Source of the DNA: Coniferiporia sulphurascens | Taxonomy: Eukaryota; Basidiomycota; Agaricomycetes; Hymenochaetales; Hymenochaetaceae | Direction: 5' to 3' | DNA: 64,000 nt | Assembly: GCA_002794785.1 (NCBI GenBank) | Contig: NBBA01000007.1 | Coordinates: forward strand, 186,001-250,000 | In this document: one piece after another, positions 13,601 to 25,588 of the stretch | Layout: each line of letters starts with the position of its first letter | How positions within the stretch are numbered: position 1 is the first letter of the stretch | Position numbers and translations under genes: made by a program | The notes under the pieces: generated by a model | Database searches by the model: none | What the model was told of the DNA's origin: nothing | The model's input: the letters and a program-made list of their open reading frames with translations, nothing else

Positions 13601-14951
13601 ACAGACGGGATCATCGACCTACGCGCATTCGTATCAGACAGGCTCAAGTTACTATCCTGAACGACCACTTTCTCGTCGTGGGTCCTCACCCACTCTTGCG
13701 CGTCGCGCCACGGAACCACACCTCCACACTCAGGCTCAAGCTCAAGCCCAAGAAAGTGTGGTGTCTGTAGCTACAGCAGTTCCTCGTCCCTCTACTCTTG
13801 CCCGTGCCTCTTCCACCGCATTGCATGTCCCACAACCGCGGCGCATCTCGACACATATCCCGGAGCCGGAACCAGAGCCGGAGACGGAGGCGGATCGCAC
13901 ACCGGCGCCTCCGCAGACCCAGTCTCAAACACAGGCCCAACCCTTCCAGCACCCTGCAGCATATTCGAGCACCTATAGCAACCCTGCGCGGAACTCTAAT
14001 ATCGACCAGTTGTACGAAAACCCGAATATGAGTCTCGACAGTGCGCTTGCACGACTCACGCTCGCAAGCCAACAGTCGCGCGATCAGCTTCGGCAGCAAC
14101 AGCAACAGCACCAGACCCAAACGCAGAACTATGGACATGGACAGCAGGGGCACGAGCAAACGCTGAGGCACAAAACGAGCACGGCATCGAGCGCGTCAAC
14201 GTCGACGTCGATTTCGCTGATGGGGACGAGCGGCGAGCGCCGAAAACAGCTGCTTGATGCGCTTTTCACGGCTCCTGCTTCCGGTACGAGTGCGAGCGCG
14301 AATGCGTCGCTGGTGTCACTCGGGCAAACGATGGGCGCCGACGTTGTGCAGGTCGAACCCATTGTGGCTAGCGCCGAATCGGGTACTGGTGTTGCCGCGG
14401 GTGCGACTGCATCGACGAGGACGGCAGTCGCAACAGATCGTCTACGTGGTGTGCCAAGTGTAGATGGACGGCCGTCACGCGCGCTGAGCACCCGGCCCAG
14501 CACGGTGCACCCTACGCAGTATACGCACGCCGTCCGGCCAGTTGAATCCCACGCGCACGCCCGCCAAACGACATACCCCCCGGCGACGTACCCGACGTAC
14601 GCTACCTCGACGGGCGTCCCCACTCATCAGGCTGCACCTTCCCCATACGCACAGTATCCGAATCCAAACTTTCCGGGCGCCGGAGTGAATTCTGCGGTGT
14701 ATGCACCGGCGAGTGCGCCTGGAACGTACGCGCAGTACCCCACTTCAGCTTCCATCTCCAGCACGGATGCAAATGCGTATGCAGCATACTACCAGGCACA
14801 GCAACTCCAGGCGCAGTCTCAGGTTGTATCGGCGGTTGGGACAGGGGCAAACGCAGTAGCAGGGGCTACGAGCGCGGGTTATATGAGTGCAAGTGGCGAT
14901 TATCCCCATACTGGCGCGTACGTGCGCTCGGAAATGAAGGCCAGACGATGA
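10647..14951 (+). CDS. RING-finger protein with charged and Gln/Ala-rich low-complexity regions (probable E3 ubiquitin ligase)
   Basis: Five exons fit: 10647-10765, 10827-11082, 11320-11546, a 4-nt micro-exon 11611-11614, and 11976-14951, giving 1193 residues. The N-terminal RING (residues about 10-65) reads CDVC, then ISCGHVFCQRC across intron 1, then CPLC. It is followed by an acidic helix and a coiled coil around exon 3 (many REERDHYRR-like charged heptads). Exon 5 opens with further coiled coil, then an Ala/Gln/Glu stretch, a long KDKDKEKRKEKE-type charged block and a Ser/Tyr/Ala/Pro-rich C-terminal half, all likely disordered. The RING plus a following V-R-V-H-I-D strand parallels the gene at 5478 (V-I-R-I-D), supporting paralogy. 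An E3 ligase role is inferred from the RING. The 4-nt exon is the least certain part: without it the reading frame does not join. Confidence 0.82.
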
Positions 14952-15934
14952 CGACGCGAATGTATGAAGATGCACATTTGTCTTTCATTTTATCTCTATA
15001 TTTCTTCTATCTTCTAACGCCGATGCAGAACCGAGTTCAGCAATCACGATCTACATACGTTATGTTTGGTATCTCTTTTTGATTGTTACATATTGTTTGT
15101 TTTATTGGATGACAAGGTACTTCTTGTTCCCCCCTCCCCCTTCCTCCGTTTTGCCTTTTCTCATGATTTTATGCAGTTGTACCTGTTTTTTGTTTTGTTC
15201 GCTAGTGTGCACGATGTTACTTTTGCTTGCTATACTCCAGGCTCGAGTACCTTATTAGCGCTCCCTCCAATTTTCTTTCCCACAGTTTGATATTTCGCCG
15301 CCGCCTGCTGGCACTTACTTATCGCCTGTATGATCGACGACTAACTGTTCTCATCCCCTCATCTTCTATTCATTCTTGTCCTTGTCTTTGTATTGACATT
15401 GGTATTTCTTTCTTTCCATTTCCCCCTTTATTGAGGCTCCGAGATATACCATTTACAATGGTTTTTTATGGTAGAGCAACTTTCATAAAGGCACACAGTG
15501 TATAATAGCTGAATTGAATTGACAACGCAGTTTGCAGTATAGCTTGCTGGTTCCTGACACGTCATCTTAGCCACCACACCTATGAACCATGGCATGTCGT
15601 AGGACGCAATTTCTCACAGCGGTCAACGCAAAGTACAATCCCGAATACGTGAGGAGTAGATTATAGGCTGAACGAACGACATGGAAAAGACAACAACGTT
15701 TCCGGAAAAGGTCGAAAAAGAAATCGAACATCCCAGAGTCCGATAGACGCATTTTTCTGGTAATGAGTACGGCGTAGTCCGCCCTCTCCGCCTGGCGGTT
15801 CCGGCTGTACCCCAGTACCAGTTCATAAATAGCTCTACATCCACCCACGCTACCCGCCCCTTCCTTAGCTTCGTAGCCACCACACGAAATACCAACGAGG
15901 CAGGGCACCATGTCGCATAACATCTTACGTGTTT
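14952..15934. other. Convergent intergenic region
   Basis: It lies between the 3' ends of the RING gene and Sec61 beta. The first 500 bases are T-rich on the plus strand, as expected for a 3' untranslated region. The minus-strand frame at 15567-16298 overlaps Sec61 beta and is not supported as a gene in its own right. Confidence 0.5.
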
Positions 15935-16489
15935 CTACTTTGAGAACGACTTGATGATGCGCGCGGAGATGTGAAGGAAGACAACCGAGCCGATGAAAAC
16001 GACGGAGAGGATGAGTACAACGTACGGGTCGCTGTGTGTGCAAATAAAGTAAAGCGTCAAACACGATCCAATAGGAGCAAGAAACAGGGGAGAATTGGTC
16101 AACGGAGGATAACGTACACTCGGAGACCGGGCGAGTCGTCGGTGTAGAGACGCAGCATGGTGCTCGATGAGCCGCCTGCACCAGCCGAACGCGCAGAGTT
16201 GGGCTTTGCGACCTGCGAGCCCGTCGCACGGCGCCTGTAAGACGCGAAATCCAGCAGGTTATGGAAGTACGGCGGAAAATAGGACGAAAAGGGGACAACC
16301 AGACATGAGCATACCGTCCTGTATGTACGCACGTAAATGCAACGTGTACTCACCGAACCTGTGCGCCAGGCGGCACGGCGACAGCGTTCGAGCGGGCGAC
16401 GGGAGTCGAGGGGCGGGATGAATCAGACTAAGCACGGCACGCAACTGTAAGCATTACTTCGAATACTAGCTGGGCGTTCTGCTCACCAT
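15935..16489 (-). CDS. SEC61B: Sec61 beta / Sbh1, protein translocon subunit
   Basis: Minus-strand exons: 16487-16489 (only the ATG), 16354-16427, 16118-16234 and 15935-16031. They join in phase to 96 residues, the normal length for this small tail-anchored protein. The protein has a Ser/Pro/Ala-rich cytosolic N-terminus, the family signature around AGAGGSSSTMLRLYTDDSPG, then VDP followed by a single hydrophobic helix (about residues 66-88) and a short polar end. Sec61 beta is the accessory subunit of the endoplasmic-reticulum Sec61 channel, next to signal peptidase and ribosome contacts. The intron lies directly after the start codon, so the first coding exon is three bases. It is divergently arranged with the VAMP7-type gene, 200 bp between starts. 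Very secure by signature and length. Confidence 0.95.
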
Positions 16490-16689
16490 GAAGGACGACG
16501 GCGGGGGGGAAAAGCTGGAGGTGTTGTGAACGCTTGAGCGGTGAGTGAGGTGGCAGTTAATGGCCGTGAGAATCATGTTCCGGAAACGGGAAAAGGTCGA
16601 TGACCTCAGCGCCATCGCCTTGTCGTTCCGTAGTCGTTGCTGTTACGCGTTGCTTTCCCTCTGCAAGACTCCTACATTCGATAACAGCC
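16490..16689. promoter_or_regulatory. Shared divergent promoter, Sec61 beta / VAMP7-type SNARE
   Basis: These 200 bases separate the two start codons of oppositely transcribed secretory-pathway genes, so both promoters and both 5' leaders must fit here. No classic TATA box is apparent on either strand. Co-regulation is an inference from spacing and shared pathway. Confidence 0.5.
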
Positions 16690-17621
16690 ATGTCTCTGGT
16701 ATGCATCTCTTCACAATGTCGAATAATGTGTGCTTACACTGACTGTGTCCGGCTCTCTTTCTTTTATACTTAACCATAGATACACGCCCTCGTTGCATGT
16801 GGCTCGGTTATTCTCGCGGAGCACCAGGCTGGTGAACGTGATTTCTCCCAAGGCGAGCAAAATCCAGGCGTACAGAGTTGTGCATATCCTGAGCGGCTTT
16901 ACAGCTACACAAACGATCCTTTCGAAGATTCCGCCCAACGATAGCAGGCTGACTTATGTCTGGGAACAATACCTCTTCCACTATGTCTCCGAGGGCGGTA
17001 TTACTTACCTCGTTATGGCCGACGACTCCGCTGGCCGGTGAGCTTTTTGTTGTTGCATACTTTTTCAACAACACTAAATCTTGATATTTCCCAAGACGGA
17101 TGCCCTTCGCCTTCCTCGCCGAGTTGCAACAGAGCTTCACCTCACTTCCCTCCTCTTCCTCCGCCACCTCCCTCCCAGCGTACGGACTGCAGGGCTCCTT
17201 CGGGCGGACGATTGCGGCACTCGTGGACACATACAACACCTCACCCCCCGCGGATGAACTCACTCGCGCACGCGGCGAGCTTGCACAGGTGAAGGACATT
17301 ATGGTGCAGAACGTCGAGCAGATCCTGAGTCGCGGTGAGCGCATCGAGCTACTCGTCGACAAAACGGACAGTATGGCTGGCCAGGCTACCGCGTTTCGCC
17401 GCGGTGCACGTGCTGTGCGTCGCCAGCAGTTCTGGCGCAATCAGAAGATTGTCGCGCTTTCCGTGGCGGTTGGACTTGTGAGTATTGTTGTGTTTAAATT
17501 TTTTTGACGGAATATTGATGCGTGTCGTGATGTCATTCAGGTTTTCCTCTGGATAATTATGGCACAGTTTTGCGGCGCTGGGCTTAATCACTGCGGTTCC
17601 AAGGGAGGGAATGACTCGTAA
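16690..17621 (+). CDS. VAMP7-type longin R-SNARE
   Basis: Exons 16690-16698, 16780-16852, 16905-17037, 17096-17477 and 17541-17621 give 225 residues, close to the 220 of the family. The longin domain runs from MSLIHALVACG through ILAEHQ, the block LSKIPP...YVWEQYLFHYV and MADDSAGRRMPFAFLAEL. The R-SNARE motif follows (about residues 125-185) with the zero-layer Arg in ILSRGERIELLVDKT. A C-terminal membrane anchor comes next, then a Cys-containing tail, CGAGLNHC, typical of VAMP7 relatives. The protein drives fusion at vacuole/endosome or plasma membrane as the vesicle SNARE. The second intron appears to be GC-AG (CCAAG/GCGAGC, 16853-16904); no GT donor there keeps both frame and family alignment. 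If the last intron is retained the frame instead ends at 17507 with a short tail (VSIVVFKFF). Confidence 0.93.
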
Positions 17622-18771
17622 TGTCATTCTTATAATTCCTGTTGACCGTGCACCTTCTGCGTCCGCATATGCTGCCTTTACTGATGTATCACTGTATAAT
17701 ATAACGGAACCCACGCTATAAGCTTTCTTCTTAGACCTTTACTTCTGTGTAAATGCTAAATCATATTTCTCTCCTGTCCGTTTCGTCCGTCAGATGTGCA
17801 TTCGTGTGTATGGTGCCCAGCAAGGACGGAGCTTCAGTCGTGTATATCCGGGATGGGATAAGGGCACTCAATGGTGGGGTTTATGCCTGCTCACGCTCCG
17901 TCTTTATTTGGCTAACTATGACACTTTCTTAGATGATATTTCTCACGTGTCATCGAGAAATGTGCGCTTTGGCATCCAGAATCATCCAAAGAAAGGACCG
18001 TTCCGCTAATGTTAATACTACCGGACGGACATGGTACCTTCGTTCGTTCATGCAGATCATCTGGCGCCTCGATAAAGCGCTCTTACATGGTTCCGCCCTG
18101 GCGTCACTATCTCGAAGCGTTTTACGGCTATCTATCTTAGTTCCGAGACTTGCAGACGAACATACGCAAATATATTCCTCAGGGCTTGCTAAAACCACTT
18201 CACCTAGCGGGATGGTTCTTTCCGAAGTGCTATACTCGTACCCTCGTCTTTGAGTCTACGTCTCTAAGCTTTACCGAACTGCAACGCTTTGGACCTGGCA
18301 ATTTTGTTTACGAAATTGAAACCCTGAGCTTTCACTCGCGGAACAACTGTCATAGTCCATGTCATATTTAAGCAATGCAAAATTTACTGCTAAAGAAACT
18401 CCGGAGGACTCGAACATTTGCCCTGCCTAATAATGTCCTACTTTGCTTCAGTAAATCACATTTCACGACGAATGCTTTATGCGACAATTGCGGTACGGGT
18501 ATCCCGGGACTCTTTTTACTTAAAGACTATGCCCGAATTCGCTGGACGCCTTGTCCTGTGTCACAATCGCCGTGTTCCACTGGTGTATCTATCTACTAAG
18601 CAGCGCTCTCCGCAAGGACCGAAGTCGGTATTAGGCCGGGGGAGAGCGGTATACGCTAGATCACAGCCTCCCTCTTTCGTCCGACAGCCAGCCACGTACT
18701 GCTACAGTCTACTTGCCGCAAACGGCGCACTTGCGAAGCATAATCGCAACTCACGCCGATGCGCAGCGTAA
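17622..18771. other. Convergent intergenic region
   Basis: It lies between the ends of the VAMP7-type gene and the kinase. Frames are under 120 codons, and I see no domain, RNA gene or repeat. Confidence 0.45.
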
Positions 18772-20801
18772 TCAACGTTTCTCAGACTGCCTGACCAGTC
18801 TGGGTCTATATGGGTAAATATTGGGACTAGGAGTGCGGTCTGCATAAGGGCAGCGTCCGACGCGCTTACAATTCGGGCGTCCACAGCCGTACGTTTGCTC
18901 TATAGGGTTGCATACCCGGCACTCGGGATTGTAGGCCTGACGACCGGGATCACCGACTCGTCGCACGGAGTTGCAGACCGGGCACCTGGGGTCACAGGCC
19001 GTTTCCACCTTCTCGCGGGCACGGGCTGAGGCTCGTTCTCATAACCTTCCGGCTGTCGTTCAGAAACGTGGGCCGTTATCACACTTACTGGAAAAGTCTG
19101 CTGAATATCACGAAGATTTTCGTACTCAGGTCTCCGCCTTCCCTTCCCCTTTTCTACCTGCGGCGTTGCCTTGATTTGAAGCACCGAACTTCTCCTACCA
19201 CGGCACTCACTTTGCGGGAGTCTTCTTGTTTGCTGGACTAGGGTCCTGTCCTTGTCTGGGCGCCTCGGGCTGAACGACCGTCGACGGGGAGTCGCCACAT
19301 CATCGGGCCGCCCGGTTGATTTGTCAAAGTATTTGTTGATGTCTGCGGTTTCGAAGCGGACGTCCAATTCACCGACTTCCCGGGAAGTAGTAAGTTCATC
19401 TGGCTTGCGCTCAGTGGCAGTGGCCAATGAAGTTGAAGGTGCGTTGGTGATGAGCCACTTAATAAACAGGACAACGAGACAACGAATAAATGAATTTTAA
19501 TTAAGGTCATGCTTCGTGAAGAAAACTACATACCTTATGTTCCAGAGCGGCACGTGCACGTGGTCTTGTGACAGGATCTTTGTTCAATAGCGATTTCAGG
19601 AATCGTCTTCCTGCAGTGAACCGATGTGTAAGCTATGCAAAGAAGGCGAAGTTCAAATTTGTTTCATCCTGCTATCTCACCTTCGTCTGAAATATGCTTG
19701 AATGTGCTCCTTTCAAAATCGAGCTTGTGCGCTTTAACCAGAGCTGGATATTTACCCGGATCGGTGTTGAAGGGATATTTTCGGGTCAGGAACAAATATA
19801 GTGAGACTCTGTCATGTAAATTTATATGTAGTTTTTCAACGTTAGCGAGGCTAGCAGAAATATTCGAATATGTAAAAGCTAAAACCAACCCTGCAGCAAA
19901 GACGTCCGATTTGCGTCCGACTTTGCTTTCTATGTAGGCCTCTGGAGGAATGAATCCCAGCGTACCTGCCCCGGTGAATTTTGTCGTGTTTTGGTACGGC
20001 ATGTAAACTGACCTGAAATGAACTGTCAACGTCTCGTATGAGAATTGTCTCCTGAATATTACCTACAGTCCAAAATCTGAAATAACAATCGGCGAGTCGA
20101 CGCGCTGCGTGAGATAAAGCATATTTCTCCGGTCTTTGTGTAGTTATTGAGTTTGTTAAGGTTTCATTGAACGATATTGACACTCACTTTATGTCAAAAT
20201 GTACTATATTGAGCTCATGAAGGTACGTTATACCCGCCATCACGTCCCTAGAGGAATCTGATTAATGTGCGAGTTAAAAGGAGGAGATTAATCTCAAGAA
20301 ATAGTCACCTCATAATACTCGCTGCTTCCCTTTCTGAAAATGCGGTTTTGGAAGCTTTCAACTTGTCCATCGGACTACCGCCTTGGGCATACTCGAAAAT
20401 AAAACAGTCAAACATCTCATTTTCTATGTACTTAAAGAATTGTATCTGAAAAGTGGTCAGGATGAGGATCTTTATGCTCTATATTCTCGATGCTCACAAT
20501 ATTCGCGTGTCGGCCAGAATCCTCCAAGAGATCCAGGATTTTCTTTTCGCGACTATACCGCTTACCACTATAGTCCTTCTTTGATTTGATAATTTTTATT
20601 ACCATCTCTGGTGCGTCCGTTATGGGGAAGTATCCAGCACGATCCAGTTTCTATCCGAATATGAGAGCTGGCAGTTTGGAAGGCAGCGAAACCACTTACA
20701 CAGACCACTCCGAAAGCCCCTGAGCCAATTTTCTTTCCCAGGACATAATGCGGTTCCTCTTGTGGTAAAGTTTGGACGCGCCAATATTTTGGAGAAAACA
20801 T
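18772..20801 (-). CDS. Protein kinase with C-terminal Cys-rich tail; frame break in the catalytic loop
   Basis: Minus-strand exons read 20700-20801 (partial 5' end), 20498-20650, 20309-20445, 20188-20247, 20067-20133, 19890-20012, 19681-19808, 19534-19610, 19089-19457 and 18772-19008. Kinase landmarks in order: glycine loop IGSGAFGVV, lysine strand MVIKIIK, helix C with RYSREKKILDLLE, HANIIQFFKYIE, HFDIKPE (HRD variant lacking Arg), SDFGLSVY, GTLGFIPPEAY, KSDVFAAG, FLTRKYPF and DPVTRPRARAALEHKW. After the domain comes a basic Ser/Arg-rich region. A strong GTAAGT donor then joins to an exon with two 21-residue Cys repeats (P-x-C-x-V-C-N). Serine/threonine specificity is likely; substrate unknown. 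One base too many (AAA) at about 20123-20125 shifts the frame at KPEN. A poor GAG acceptor there would restore frame but delete Pro-Glu. Further 5' exons probably lie upstream, as an acceptor-like CCCAAG occurs near 20845. Confidence 0.75.
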
Positions 20802-21734
20802 TTCTTGGACAGGGGGGAGTTGTAGTGGGGACAGAGGCAACTTGGGAGTCTCGCCAGCAATATAAGTAGGACATTACCAAGTTGGTTTCACTTTTGTTCG
20901 CAGTTTGCACGTTTGGGCACCGCTCCTTACATCTAATTTGCACTGTGCATAGTACCGGATACTCGTAGCTGACATAAGTATTGCAAAAAATAGCCGGCGA
21001 CCCGGTTTGCATCTTTGCGTCCCATTTATTCCTAGGGACAGGGGCGGGGTCTACTACGTTCTTTAGAAGAGCGGGAGACGTCTGACGAGGAAGGCGTTAC
21101 TGGTATGCGCCTTGTGCGAGGAGTCGGGTGACGGTGCTCACGGGGCAAAGAGTTGCTAGAGAAGAGGTCGCGATCGGTGGTGGCGGTACTGCGCCCCGCG
21201 TGATCTTTGTGTGACACATTACGTCACGTTTGTTTGCTGCCCATGGGTCCATAATATCTTGCTTTCTCCGTTCATGCTTGAACCTGGCTGAGATTTCGTC
21301 TTGCCTGGACAACCCTTGTAACAATTGATATGCCTGTGAGCGAAGTCTATCTGTTTCCCGGAGTGCTTGTTGTCGACTCACAACTCTCAACTCCGTTTCG
21401 CTGGTCACGGCAGCAAAATAGACGCCAACTTGGCAGGGAGAAATGATTGTCCTCCGGGCCGCCCGCACATGGACCCTGGACTATCACTATTCCCGGAGCC
21501 AGCGCTTCGCATTGCCTTGCCAATCCCATCTATCCGTCAAAGCGACGGAGGCCTGGAGTCGAGGCTACAAACTCACATGTCTGTTCTTCGAGTACCTGGG
21601 TCCCATAGGCGGTCTGACATGATTGGCAATAAATCAGCGACATACCTCCGGCTGCATCTTATAAAGGAGTACTGGCCACTTTCGAGCTTCTCGGCTTACT
21701 CGCTACGCTTTTTCTGCTCTAAGGTCTATTCGAG
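20802..21734. other. Kinase 5' region and xylanase promoter
   Basis: It separates two divergent genes. Minus-strand frames at 21097-21468 (Arg/Gln-rich, helical) and 21032-21217 (Ser/Arg-rich) may be upstream exons of the kinase, since the first kinase exon is preceded by an acceptor-like site rather than a clear start. I could not build a convincing join. The right end holds the xylanase promoter. Confidence 0.4.
21660..21665 (+). promoter_or_regulatory. TATA box of the xylanase gene
   Basis: TATAAA lies 70 bases before the xylanase start codon, a usual distance for a strongly regulated fungal gene. Confidence 0.6.
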
Positions 21735-23298
<1,564 letters not shown>

Positions 23299-24120
23299 GA
23301 GCACCGGTCTCGCTTCGGACTTCGGATTTAAAATAGGTATCTTGAGATCATATCTTGTTTATTCTTTGTGTTTTCTTTCTGGATCTGCTCCAAAGTTGAA
23401 AGAGATGAAAAGACGCTCCGAAATACTGTGGCCAGCCACATTGAGTCACTCTGGCATCGCCTTGTGAATCAATCATTGGCTTACACATAAAGAGATACAA
23501 AGGCGCCAGACGTACCAACTTTGCTGCGGAAAGTGCGAATCCTGGACGACTCGTCTCAGTTCGTACAAGCATTGCTATGCTATTTAAGTGGGTCCAGCCT
23601 GTGCAGCCATACATGTATGCCATTGTCAAATGGCTAGGGTCCCTAAATTTATCATCTGGTACGAGAAGCAAGCCTCAACCGAAAAAATAAAAACACCCGT
23701 TCCAGTGTTCGAGGATTTCGGGCTCGGCGAATTCGAAAGCGTGATTCACTACCTGTCAAGGGGGTGAGTAGTACGTACCACCGAACCCAGGTTTGTCCGA
23801 CGGGTATTTGCGCTCGCGGTCATGTGATGAGCGGGGTCGGGGTTTCAAGTCGCTTAGCCCGCCGCTGTGTGGCAGCAATTCGCTCCGGCGATTACATGAG
23901 CTAATCTCTTTACCATGATCGTCATTCTGCTCTGCAGCGCCTCGCCCACTTTGGCTTCAATGTTCTTACAAGGGCGAGCACGCAACTTAGAAGAACGAGC
24001 CTGATTGATTTCCACGAGTTTCTCATCGCCTGTTCGAGACGGCTGGGCCGGTAGCAAGATATAAATGACCTGCTCGAACAATTGCGACGTCAACCCCTTT
24101 CTCCCTCTTGTTTAGAGACT
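23299..24120. other. Intergenic region
   Basis: It holds the 3' flank of the xylanase and the promoter of the next gene. No frame with a recognisable product, repeat or RNA gene. Confidence 0.45.
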
Positions 24121-25588
24121 ATGCTCTCCGTATCTAGCTTTCAGCGACGCTCGCGGGCCTCCTCGGTATCCACCAGCACCACGTCTGGCTCCTCCAGCAA
24201 TAGCAGCACAACCTCCGGCAGCAACACTAGCACAAGCAGCAATGACGCAGACACTCATGCACTGCAGGAAGAAGACGACGACGATAACCCGAGCCTGGAC
24301 ACCGAGTCGCTCTACACTCTCTGTTCGCAACAGGAGACCGAATCCGGACTCACGGTGTCCGACCTGCCAGGCGCGGGCCGCACGCTCGGGCTACTGTACG
24401 CCCGCTGGGGGCGCGCGCTTGAGGCGTCTGTCGGCCGCCTCGCCCATAGGAACGGGCATGGTCCGGACGCGGTCGCGGAGCAGATTGCGCGCATGACGTT
24501 TGTAGGGACGAGGATCCTAGGCGCGGAATTGGAGCCGAACGACCATAGGAACAAGGTGTTTAGGATTGTGGAATGGAAGGTTGTCCATGGTGATGAGGCT
24601 AAGCTTCGTGCGTGCTGCCAGAAGTTAGTGGGCTACACTGCGTGCGTTTCTCTTTTCTCCTAGTAAGCGGAATTATAATGTGCTTACTGGGCCAAACAGG
24701 TCGGACACGCAGCTCACGCGTATGCGTGCCCTAGAGCGAATCATACAACTAATCACAGCGCAGCCGCGCTTCAGACCTTATTTCCGTGACCCAACGCTGC
24801 TCAACCGCATCCGCGACGTCATGCGGTCGACATCCATTAGCAGCGACAGTTCGGAGGACTGGGGGGCGGGCTTGAGTTGCACAAGGACAATGTGTTTCTC
24901 GCAAGGCAGGCATTGTTGTGCATAGAGCCGAACCAGCTGAACGAGGTCGTCGATGACGTTTTGCAACTCCCGTTTTTCCGGGGCAACAAAGCAATGCGTC
25001 TGGAACAGTACTCGCGGGTCATGCTCAAACTGCTGGAGTATTGCAGGTAAAGTCGACGTTTGCAATCTACTCCTTTAAAGTCTCACGTCACCCGGATAGG
25101 AATCCGCAAGTCGCGTACGCTGCAAAACGCTTCATGTACAGCTCACTGAACTTCCTGTCTTGGGGTCATATAGCAAATGGAAACAACAGCCGTTTCTGGT
25201 CCGAGCTCGTCGTGTTCATCGAACAAGCCGTAATGCAGTCGCTTGACGCGGGTGTAGATGACGTTGCAGATCTCGAGGGCACCGAGAGGCTCGTCGTGAC
25301 GCTACTTCTTCCGCGCTGCCGCGCGCTGCATACATTGGGCACTTCGCTACATGGTCCCCGAAATGTGGGCTGCCGTTGTGTCCGAAACGGGCTCGCAGTG
25401 GAAGAGTTGCAACTCATGCTTGATATGCTGAAAAGGTGCATACTATATCCCATCTCTCGTTCTTCCTTTTTGAGTCCCATCCTGATTGTGGCGGTTTGTT
25501 CTTCTTACCTAGGCCAGGCGCGCAGGATAAATTCCCGAGGGCGGCGGTGATCGCGGAGGAGGTATGGTCTCCGGCGCAGGACGGATAG
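24121..25588 (+). CDS. Unrecognised conserved-looking fungal protein; one frame break
   Basis: Exons 24121-24641, 24700-25046, 25100-25435 and 25513-25588, about 425 residues. I do not recognise the family. The first 60 residues are Ser/Thr-rich, then Asp/Glu-rich (EEDDDDNPS). The remainder is predicted mostly helical with even hydrophobic spacing, such as TRMRALERIIQLITAQP and RLEQYSRVMLKLLEYC, without obvious membrane segments or signal peptide. A single-base frame break falls at a six-G run (24861-24866). One more G would join EDW-GGG-LELHKDN without gaps, and all downstream splice phases agree with that. It may be an assembly error or a real lesion. The codon-level protein character on both sides of the break argues that the gene was recently functional. 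Confidence 0.65.

Noticed and set aside
18900..19088. Unspliced kinase C-terminus ending at 18900
   Set aside because: A consensus donor at 19088 and the better protein character of the alternative exon make the spliced Cys-rich tail more likely.
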